A stretch of DNA of 64,000 nucleotides from Prostheceraeus crozeri. Lineage: Eukaryota > Platyhelminthes > Polycladida > Euryleptidae. The position numbers and the translations under genes are program-made. The notes below the pieces were generated by a model, which saw nothing but the letters and a program-made list of their open reading frames with translations, made no database searches and was not told the DNA's origin. Shown here piece after piece: positions 55,793 through 64,000 of the stretch (positions are counted from its first letter, which is position 1; each line of letters begins with the position of its first letter). The DNA is taken from NCBI GenBank assembly GCA_907163375.1, contig CAJQUW010007798.1, forward strand, positions 248,001-312,000. The letters are read 5' to 3'.

Positions 55793-57450
55793 CCAGAATT
55801 TCATGGCAAAATTAACTTGTCTATCATTCATTAAAAAACACTTTATATGAACATTTTCGAATTCCTCCTACTTTTTGAATGCGGGTGGATTTACTTTTTA
55901 TTTCAATTTTGTAGTTGCAACTGATTGTGATCAATAACTTTTATATAAAAAAACAATACTATGCATGCAATGATAGCAATATTAAATTTTTACATTCCGG
56001 CATGAACATCTTTTCTGTTTCGTGTAAACACACAAAACAGAACTCATAGATCATAGCAAATAACAAGGAACCGAATTCACAAAAGCCGAGTGCCATATCT
56101 TTAGTCACCATATCATCAATTGAATGAATCATGAAGACGAGAATTATTCATCAATCTTGTCACTATTATTGCTGTATCTGCTATGATGGAGACAACTACA
56201 GATAAAGTTGATCACGTTGAGTTTTATTTCATAAATGGAAAATGTGTCACAGCTGCTGTTCGAGCATTCTACAAATGTCGCGGCATTAAGAAGAAAGAAA
56301 ATGCTCCGAGATACAACTCAGTTAAAAGAAAGATCGAGAACGCCATGGAAACTGGAAGCACCATCATTAATGCGAGCAACATATTATGTCAACATTTAGA
56401 CGAAGCTCCAAAGACATCGAACGAGTGGAAGACATTCACATAGTTGTTACAAATCCAAGGAGTAGGTGTGGATCAATTGCAGCTAGTCCGGACAAGTCAG
56501 TTTCAAAATCAAAACTCGACGTCTTTTGATCTGAACCTGAGAATTGATCTGAGCCTAAAGCCATTCAAGTCGCAACAGTACCGTCTGTTGAGTGATCACT
56601 CTATGGAAGAACGCAGAACATTCTGCACAAGATTCATCGAAGAAGTGACGCTAGACGACTCGAGAAAACGTTATTTACGGATTTGTCAATGTTCGAAGTG
56701 AATCCTATTCTGAACAAACAAAACTGCAGAATTTAGAGTGAAGACAGACCGATGTCAGTCGTTTTCAAGAAGATAGACTTTCCTCAAAAACAAATGGTGT
56801 GGATTGATTTCACAATGAATTTCGTTATTGGTCCATATTTCTTCGAGAAGTCGATTTCTTCTGACTCTTATTGTGAAATGTTTAACTGATTCGTGATTCC
56901 TCAGCTGAAAGCAAAGCGGAAGTTCTCTTCAACAATCTTCCAGCAAGATGGAACAAGACGACATACGGACTGCGCACCAGACTCTCCAGCTTCTTAACTC
57001 GAAGCTTCTGGACCTGTGATTTCACGGGGAGGTGAATTTGTATGGCCTGCGTATTCACTTGATCTTTCGCCGGTCGATTTTGCTTTGTGGGGTTTTCTCA
57101 AGCAGAAGACACGGTCGAAACTTTGGTGATATACAGGTTCTCAAAGTTTCCATCACGGTCGCTGTGAGAGAAATTCCACAAGACTTCTACACGATGGCTG
57201 TCGAATAAATAATCAAAAGATGCCATTCGTGTCTTTGACAGATAGATTTCTTGATCAGCGCACCCAATTTTCTAAATTTGAATTGCTTATGATGGAAAAG
57301 CAAAATTATTTCAGTTAAAAATAGATAGTTTTCGTTATCATGAATACTCTATAGTTTTAAAAATATAGTCTGTTTTTTTAAATAGAAATTTTTTTCCTAT
57401 GAATCATTGACATTTTAATTAAAATTTTAAAATTCTGGACATCCTATATA
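55793..57450 (+). mobile_element. Decayed mariner-type element
   Basis: GGTGTCCAGAATTT near 55798 and its inverse AAATTCTGGACATCC near 57429-57444 look like terminal repeats beside TA. Transposase relic 56183-57240: an HTH of the 'AVRAFY...GSTI' type, LSLKPFKSQQYRL, NPILNKQNCRI, QQDGTRRHT and WPAYSLDLSPVDFALWGFLK, i.e. catalytic motifs of a mariner-like DDE protein. Several stops. Confidence 0.65.
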
Positions 57451-57668
57451 ATGCCAATAAAGAATTTTTCAAAGATGATCACAATGCATCTGAGGAGTTT
57501 AAAAATAGACTGAAAAGGATATTTAAGTTGCAGATGCGCAACAAGGGAGGAGGAGTTCTTACACCTACCGGTTTGGCAAAATACCATGTTAATTGTCTTT
57601 CTAAGCCCTGGCGTTTAATTCGAACGCTGCTGATTGATGCTGCAATGCACATGACGAAGGGGTTGTGA
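57437..57668 (+). other. Open frame without start beside the mariner end
   Basis: A 76-codon lysine-rich frame (FKNRLKRIFKLQMRNKGGGV) ending TGA at 57666-57668. No Met start, no splice sites I trust, no recognised domain. Confidence 0.15.
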
Positions 57669-57669
57669 T

Positions 57670-59925
57670 TTACTCTAAAGTTTCACACCTACATATAGCT
57701 TCCAGGAGTTGACGATGTGCTTTGTATGCTAGGTTAGGTATCTCAGGATTTGCAGTTGCTACTTCTGCTGCTTCAATTTCGACGCCCTTGATTAATCCTT
57801 TAATATCAGCAGTCCATTTCTAAATAAATTTTGACTCGAAGTATTTGGATCAACGCTGTATTGCAACGTTGATCCCAGAAACGGAAAATATTTTCGAGGG
57901 GAAGATCAGCGTGATTCTACACTTTTCTCCATTTTACATTACAGACATTTCCGGATGGATCTCAAATTTCTCCACTTGAATTTTAGAAATCTTCAAAGTT
58001 GAGTTTCTGATAGATATCTGAAATTAATTTGGAAGGATCTGAAATTGATTTGAAAATATCTGAAATAGAATTGGAAAAGATGTTGTGGTACCGCTCCCAA
58101 CCCATGCAATGCCTAAATCACCCGCAAGCTCCGTTTCAAAGCATTTTTTAATAAACTTCATTTTTGAAAATTACAAGGGCATTAAAGGGTTAGAACCTCC
58201 TAATAAAGCTTCCATATCAAAGAAATTGAAGATATCATTGATTAATTCGCCCGATAAATAGGAAGCTGTTTATCTATGTTTACATGATGCCTGTAAATAA
58301 CGCGATGTGGTACCGTACTGATTTGAATTTTGAATAGATAAATTGGAGACGTTGCGATGTAAAATCAATCACACCTGAACTGATCTGAATGTTTGTATAA
58401 AATATTACAACGGCAATTATACATGTAATTGACTGACGACCATTAGTCAAATAAATGTTGCAGACATACGGTAGTCGCTTGTCAAGATAAGAATAAATAT
58501 TTTGGATTTTATAAACAGCATGTGCGTGTATATAAGACATGTCCTGATCATGTAAAGGGTGTTCATGTTGATCCCGCATATTTAAGAAGCAAAATTATCC
58601 TTTATACCTGAATACTATTGAATTTAACTCTACATTGCCATCGATGATAACCATGCTTGAAATACAGCAAAGAAAGGCCTACATTTAGATGATCAAAAGC
58701 ACACCTTTGAGGTCATACATAAATTGCAGCGTTTGAAAATGAGTGATAAACCTCTTCAATGACTTCAGTTTACATGCCTCATAGTGAGCTTTCTAAACAG
58801 GCTTTCATGCGAGTCGGTGAAACGGTTGTGAAGCTTCGATGATGAGACGCTGATATGGAAAGTGGCTTCATCTATAAGGGAAATATCCTGTACAATAATG
58901 TGGGTACAATAGTTATCGTTGAAGAGTAGTCCCACAGAATTCAAGTCTTCTCAACTCCTGAATCCTGATAAACTTCCAAAGTCGAGACACATCCACCTTA
59001 AGATGCGCCACAATGCCGGGAAGCTTGACTCTCCAAAGCACAGAGTTCGCACTCAAACAGCTCTTTTGCCTCTATCTCTTTCTCTTCAGATCGGACTATC
59101 TCCAAGTCCATTGATCGCTCCCAAGAGATCGCGGAAAAGCAAATAAGATCTTCAAGAATCGAGATTCGTATTCTTATAAAGTTCAAGCTGGAGGCGTCTC
59201 CTTTTTGATTATTTAATAAACAATCGTTAAGCCTCTTCACAGTATTGAAGGTGAAAGAAAAAACAGTGCGGTAGGTATTTCAGCAGCTGTCAAGTTTTTG
59301 TAAGCCTAATGCATGATCTACAGAAAGATGACAAAACTGACAACAAAATGAATTTTCTCATCGTGAGAGAATCAATAGTCCATTTCATGAAATCAAATTG
59401 CTTAATGCGTCATGTCTAACCTAAACTTCAATCACAAGTTCAGAAATTTGATCAATTTGCAAAGAAATCGAATCAGTGAGAGCATGTGTTATCGATTGTT
59501 TTTTTCAAAAGATCGGCGGACATATCTTACTGTCAAAACGAAAAGAAATATTGAGAACCAAAAAATGTGGAAGAAAGTGAGGAGTCGAGCTTTAACACAA
59601 AACATAGCACAAACTTATTTTCAAAACTTTATACACGCAATTGGCATATCAGATTAATCACACTAAGTTCACTAGGAAATTCACTAAGTTCTGCATTTAA
59701 CGCATTACTGACATTTCTTTAAAGTTAGTGTACACCATTACGCTGTATTTTTTTCAAAAAAATGGTCGTTATCAATTACTGGAGCACTATTTTGTGCGAA
59801 ATGTCATTAGTGTGAAAAAGTAGTATTTGAGGAATACCCGACGAAGTTAGCTTCATATGCTAATTGCGTCTCTCAAATTTTGCTAATTAATTTCAGAAAA
59901 GATAGCAAAACAAATTATTTATCAT
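57670..59925. other. Intergenic sequence; nothing recognised
   Basis: The frames at 58280-58579, 58919-59146 and 59412-59657 lack domains, promoters or splice support. Confidence 0.4.
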
Positions 59926-59935
59926 TTAAAAAGTA

Positions 59936-61344
59936 CGATGGACGTTCCAAAAGTTCGTGACGTTTGTCTCTCCTATCTATAGACGTGCATTTTGGCGCAA
60001 TTGCATATCAAAGTATTTTTTCTTTTAGTTCTGATAATTGCCTTTCACAAGAAAAACATTTAACTTCCATTTGTACAAATATTTATTGACAAAATTAAAG
60101 GCATATCAAAACTCTTTTTTCGATCTGGTCACCCTAAATTTCAATAGTTTTCCCATCTCTTCCCAAGTTTCTTCATTCCTTCTTCAAGCCAATCTTGCGG
60201 AAATTTCCCGAATGAAGCTTTCGGTGCTCTCTTTATCTCTTTCATCATTGAATCGAATACCCCCGATTGCCTACTTCATCGGACCGAAGAGATGAAAGTC
60301 ATTAGAGGTCAAGTCAGGGGAATACAGTGGGCGAGGAAGCAGCTGCCACTTTAGCTGCTTGATTGTGGTCACCGTTTTCGCTCCTCGGTCCCTTGCGTTA
60401 TGCTGCAGACATAAAGACGTCGCGAAATCTTTTCTTGTCTTTTTTACGGCAAAAGTTTGCGCACGATCTGTGAGGGACTGCTGTAGTATTCGGGGTTGAT
60501 TGTGTGATCAGGACGGCAGTAGTCAACATGGATCACACCCTAGCAATCCCAAAAGACTCACCTGGAACTTGCCTGCAAAAGATGCTGTCTTGGCGTGATC
60601 CGCTGGCTGCTCACCTCGCATTATCCATTGCATGCATTTTTCTTTTCGTCGCTATATTATGGCATGAAGTTTTGCAGCGGAGTTCCATCAACCGTGATGA
60701 ATGTCCTCCAAAAAACCCTTCGTCATGGTCTTCCAAAAGACCAAGAACAACTGAGGAGTTGGTGACCCGACTTTCTGTTCTGCAGTTAGCAGCCTTGGCA
60801 ACCAACGAGCCGAAACCTTGGACAACTCTGAGCGGTCATGAAAGATACGCTCAACAGGCCAGACTGTTCCTCCAGTTCATCAAATGTTGGGCGTCTGTCA
60901 GACTGGATCAGCTGCCAAACCAAATATTCATTTTCTTCGTTGGCTTGACTGGATGGCTGGCTACAGCGCTCACCGTCTTCCATTGACTTCCGTCCCTCTG
61001 GGAACTGACTGAACCATTTGCTTGATGGTCGCTCTTACAGGAGCATTGTCTCGAAGACTGCTTCTAAATGCTCAGTCGATCGGGTTGGTGTTTCCCGTTC
61101 CCTTGACAGAAAGAGCAGAAAGGATCTCCAGTTACGATTTGTGAAGTTCCTCATGCTGACAAAAGTAAAATTGCTTCACTAGTTACCGGCTTCAGTTCGT
61201 GTCTCTATAGGTTACCGATCAACTGACAATACCTCACAAGCAATGTACATGATTGACAGAACATGACAACGATCAATGATGAAAGGAAAAAATCGAATTA
61301 AAACCACAGCAATCAAACGTCACGAACTTTTGGTACGCCCCTCG
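59936..61344 (-). mobile_element. Mariner element, 1409 bp, degenerate
   Basis: Ends CGA(T/G)GG(A/G)CGT(T/A)CCAAAAGTTCG are inverted and flanked by TA at 59934-59935 and 61345-61346. Minus-strand transposase pieces: VIHVDYCRPDHTINPEYYSS and PLYSPDLTSNDFHLFGPMK with the mariner catalytic Asp, then a decayed C-terminus. The plus-strand frame 60504-60986 is an antisense shadow. Confidence 0.9.
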
Positions 61345-61349
61345 TATAA

Positions 61350-61860
61350 TAATAATCATAATTTATCTTCTGATGAGGCAGCAGGTCTGCAACACTTAAT
61401 ACATGATTTAAATATAATACATGATTTTGGGAAATTTGGTCTTTCATTGATCTTTTGCCGATATGCATCTGCCTCAACACAGCATATCTGCTTTACAATT
61501 AAATAAAGAGTTGTTGATGTTGAAGGATGAGAGGTATGTACGTCTGGTGATGATTCTTGATGTCCAATGAAATAGTGGTTATTCAAGTCTGTCCCCATTA
61601 TTCGAATGATAATAATGACCGACATATAGACAATGTCGCCGCGAAAAGTATGCTCAAAAGCAGACCCCGTTCCAACTCTGAAACAAACACTTGATCCTGA
61701 GTTAACCAATTGAATTTAGTTGATAGACTTAAGATCTACTGCTGAATCATTTACTTAATAGATTTGATATCGATATTGACGCGTGAAAATGCGTGTACGC
61801 ATTGACCATAGAGATTGTTGACAATGAAGATGAAATGACATGAACGATAGATGAGATGAA
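61350..61860. other. Intergenic sequence; weak exon candidate only
   Basis: The minus frame after a possible acceptor at about 61680 (GTTTGTTTCAG) reads VGTGSAFEHTFRGDIVYM; no donor or domain could be assigned. Confidence 0.25.
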
Positions 61861-61878
61861 AATAGGAAAGCAAAAGAC

Positions 61879-61944
61879 GTGCGGCAGAATGGACTCGAAC
61901 CATTGCATAGACCTGGTGCTCTAACATCTAAGCTATGATGACCG
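61879..61944 (-). tRNA. tRNA-like Pol III promoter relic (pseudo-tRNA or SINE head)
   Basis: On the minus strand: GCGGTCA start, A-box-like TAGCTTAGATGTTAGAGCA, T arm AATGG-TTCGAGT-CCATT with a perfect B box GGTTCGAGTCC, and TGCCGC at the 3' side, then TTTT shortly after. The anticodon arm and variable region are too short (about 11 nt) and the acceptor stem pairs only partly, so it is not a functional tRNA. Confidence 0.45.
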
Positions 61945-62249
61945 CTGACATAGGACCGGTGTCAATTGCAGGATCAAATCCTTTCCATCCCACGTCAATT
62001 ATCATTGCAACTATAATAATTGAAAATCAAGCATATTTGTTTTACAACAGATGTCTTGTTTGTAGCCTATTCAAAACAAAGTTTTACTTAGAGATGGACG
62101 ACTGCACATTCACGTATAGATCTTCATTACAAAATGCGTCAATTGGAAAAAAGAACTAACGTTTGGCTATCATTAAAGTTGGAAATGCATCAGATTGGTG
62201 TTGGTACAATTGTGATGTAATGTTATTCGTGATGTAATTTGCAATATAT

Positions 62250-62439
62250 GATGTCAACTTAGCACTTGATTGCTTCTGATGGTCACTCGACAGATAAGAC
62301 AGTCGTTGAATTACCAATGGCAAAGCTGTATAGAGACATACTTTCTGCACATGATGATGATAATGTTTTATCAATTTGTGATGCAATTCGGTGCATCAGC
62401 ATATATAAGAGATTGCATTTAGTAAATCAGATTATAGAC
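62250..62439 (+). promoter_or_regulatory. Lectin 3 core and proximal promoter
   Basis: TATATAAG at 62402-62409, 38 bp before the ATG. The palindrome TGATGCAATTCGGTGCATCA is at 62379-62398, as in lectin 2. AGCACTTGATTGCTTCTGATGG at 62261-62283 matches the distal block of lectin 1. Confidence 0.7.
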
Positions 62440-63345
62440 ATGATCACTAAAGCCTTTTTTGCGACCAGTTTTCTGCTGGTTTTGTTTCTTTCTTTATGCC
62501 AAGTAAATGGAGGTGGGCAACCAAGACGACGACAAGACCGCGAATTTGAGCGTCGTGTAGCTATAACTTTGCGAAGACTCGGTTACAGTTCTCGATCTGA
62601 TGTCTCTCGTCTAGTCCGAGCATTGGATGGCAATACTATGAAGATGCAAAGAATTCTTGATAGAATAGAAAACAACAACTCTACAAAGTCATCAATGTTA
62701 AACCGGCTTCAAGCATTAGAAAAGCGAGTCAATTCAACTGCGGATAAAGGAAAAATGAAGATATGGGGCATGAAATTGACAAAGGTGTTGGTTACTCGCA
62801 TGATAGAGATGGACACTCGCATAAATAGATTGCAACAAGCAGCAAACATGTTGCTGAAGCGCAACAACATGACCATCATACCTCCCAGCAAATCGAAGAA
62901 TTCGACAAGCAGCCGTGGTTATCCGAAGATGTGTTCACTTTTGCCGAAACGTCGCACTCTTCAACTAAATGCAACATCATGCATCAATGTTTCCTGGAGG
63001 CAATCCAATTGGGTGGACGGACGACTATGGTGCAGAAAGAAAGGAGGAGATCTGCTGGTTATAAAAAGCGCAGTGGAACAACGGAATATCACAAGATGGT
63101 TAAGGAAAGTGAGAATGGTTGGTTCATACGTTTGGATTGGTCTGCACGATCGCATGGCAGAAGGAAAATTCCAATGGGTGAATCGTAGTATCAAAGTGGT
63201 TCCTAATTGGGCGCCTAGATATCCACTTGGTAATCGACGTCGTTTTACTGATAGAGACTGTATTGTGATGAAGCGTTCAAATGGAAAATGGATGGATAAG
63301 AAATGTGCCATGAAAATCAGATTTATTTGCCGATTCGGACAATAA
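62440..63345 (+). CDS. Secreted stalked C-type lectin, copy 3
   Basis: 301 residues, one exon. Signal peptide 1-24; helical stalk with NxS/T sites; lectin domain from Cys165 (165, 181, 198, 274, 289, 297). WIGL at 232-235, WMD at 284-286, no EPN/QPD, many Arg/Lys, so strongly basic. Extra NxS/T sites in the lectin domain (N178, N183, N216, N248) are absent or different in copies 1 and 2. The longer open frame from 62266 lies upstream of the TATA box and is not used. CTTAATTAAAACC at 63469-63481 is a possible variant poly(A) signal. Confidence 0.85.
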   Translation: MITKAFFATSFLLVLFLSLCQVNGGGQPRRRQDREFERRVAITLRRLGYSSRSDVSRLVRALDGNTMKMQRILDRIENNNSTKSSMLNRLQALEKRVNSTADKGKMKIWGMKLTKVLVTRMIEMDTRINRLQQAANMLLKRNNMTIIPPSKSKNSTSSRGYPKMCSLLPKRRTLQLNATSCINVSWRQSNWVDGRLWCRKKGGDLLVIKSAVEQRNITRWLRKVRMVGSYVWIGLHDRMAEGKFQWVNRSIKVVPNWAPRYPLGNRRRFTDRDCIVMKRSNGKWMDKKCAMKIRFICRFGQ

Positions 63346-63349
63346 GCCA

Positions 63350-64000
63350 TTTTATGGTCAATCGCTTCTTATGTTTGCAAAGGCATTCTACTTTTTCAAT
63401 TACGTGTAATGAGAATGACTGATATCATCTGGTGACGCCCAGAAAACTTCATGTATTACGCATCTGTCTTAATTAAAACCATGCATCAAGCTCTTCGTTC
63501 TTATCATTATCACAGCAATACTACTCTTTCCCAACTATATACCACCATATTCATGTACGCCTATCACAACATATCCCAACTATGAAACGTTCGTATACAT
63601 TGCGAAATAGCCTTCGTCTCCGGTCACCTTCAGATTTTCGCTGCTTGTGTGATGAGCAATAAATATTCCATGACTTTTCTGTTTCTTAAATGCAAGTATT
63701 TTACTGCATTAGTTATCTAAATTTTCTGTAAAGTTTATGAGATTTTTGGAAAAGCATAGTTATTTACAACATTAGGGATAAGTAACACAATTAGGGCCCA
63801 CGACTTTGAAATTCTAGTCATTAACATTTCTCCTTTTATTGAGTGCAACAGCTTCTAGAAGTTCTGCGGGAATATCTACAATGCTTTCGTAGCATCAGTC
63901 CCGTAAAATCGAACTTTGCGTTGTTGCATTTTCGACTTGAAATTTCACATCATCCGCGGCCTACAGATCCGTGTTCCTATTAGATTGACTGTCAATGACG
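63350..64000. other. Downstream of lectin 3; nothing recognised
   Basis: No further gene or transposon is seen before the window ends. Confidence 0.4.

Noticed and set aside
60504..60986. Plus-strand 160-codon frame
   Set aside because: It is antisense to the mariner transposase relic at 59936-61344.
61356..61709. Minus-strand exon candidate VGTGSAFEHTF
   Set aside because: A single plausible acceptor without a donor, partner exon or domain is not enough.

Overview
The window looks like nuclear DNA of a marine-type invertebrate animal. The sequence shows AT-rich, intron-bearing genes with GT/AG splice sites, TATA-box promoters, AATAAA-type poly(A) signals and many decayed metazoan transposons. 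The palindromes TAGGCCTA and ACATGT recur often. A phylum cannot be fixed from sequence alone; echinoderm-like and other deuterostome genomes are only one option. There is no sign of prokaryotic organisation.

Left edge (1-4178): the right-hand part of a Polinton/Maverick-type virus-like transposon. It holds the C-terminal part of the major capsid protein, a small protein with a Gly/Ala-rich hydrophobic segment, a parvovirus-type phospholipase A2 domain that runs in frame into an integrase, the rest of that integrase in the -1 frame, and a convergent adenovirus-type cysteine protease. It ends in a perfect 17-bp inverted repeat at 4123-4178. Polymerase, ATPase and the other terminus would lie left of the window.

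Region 4.3-36 kb, minus strand: four exons with matching splice phases (35943-35817, 14098-13966, 6131-5944, 4524-4375) appear to encode a secreted or surface WSC-domain protein. Its introns are filled with transposon debris: LINE fragments, foldback elements, and a Penelope-like element (about 28.5-34.1 kb) split by a nearly complete hAT transposon (28671-32628, 8-bp target duplication TGTTAAAC). The Polinton lies just beyond the donor of the last visible exon, so it probably sits in the next intron.

Region 36-44 kb: LINE remains, including an L2/CR1-like copy on the minus strand split by a 799-bp non-autonomous hAT element.

Region 44.8-63.4 kb: three intronless plus-strand paralogues (44931, 52916, 62440) encode secreted C-type lectins with a signal peptide, a glycosylated helical stalk and a long-form lectin domain. 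All share a TATA box exactly 38 bp before the ATG and a conserved palindromic proximal promoter. Two copies are almost identical through promoter and stalk, then diverge abruptly at the lectin domain. Between the genes lie a 762-bp hAT MITE, a large inverted duplication with a nested foldback, a Tc1 element, two mariner-type elements, a foldback element and a tRNA-like Pol III promoter relic.

The most interesting signals are the lectin family with a fixed stalk and a divergent head, and the Polinton end with its gene-start motif, hairpins, PLA2-integrase fusion and frame break. Splice sites, clade names and domain calls come from reading alone, with no database search.
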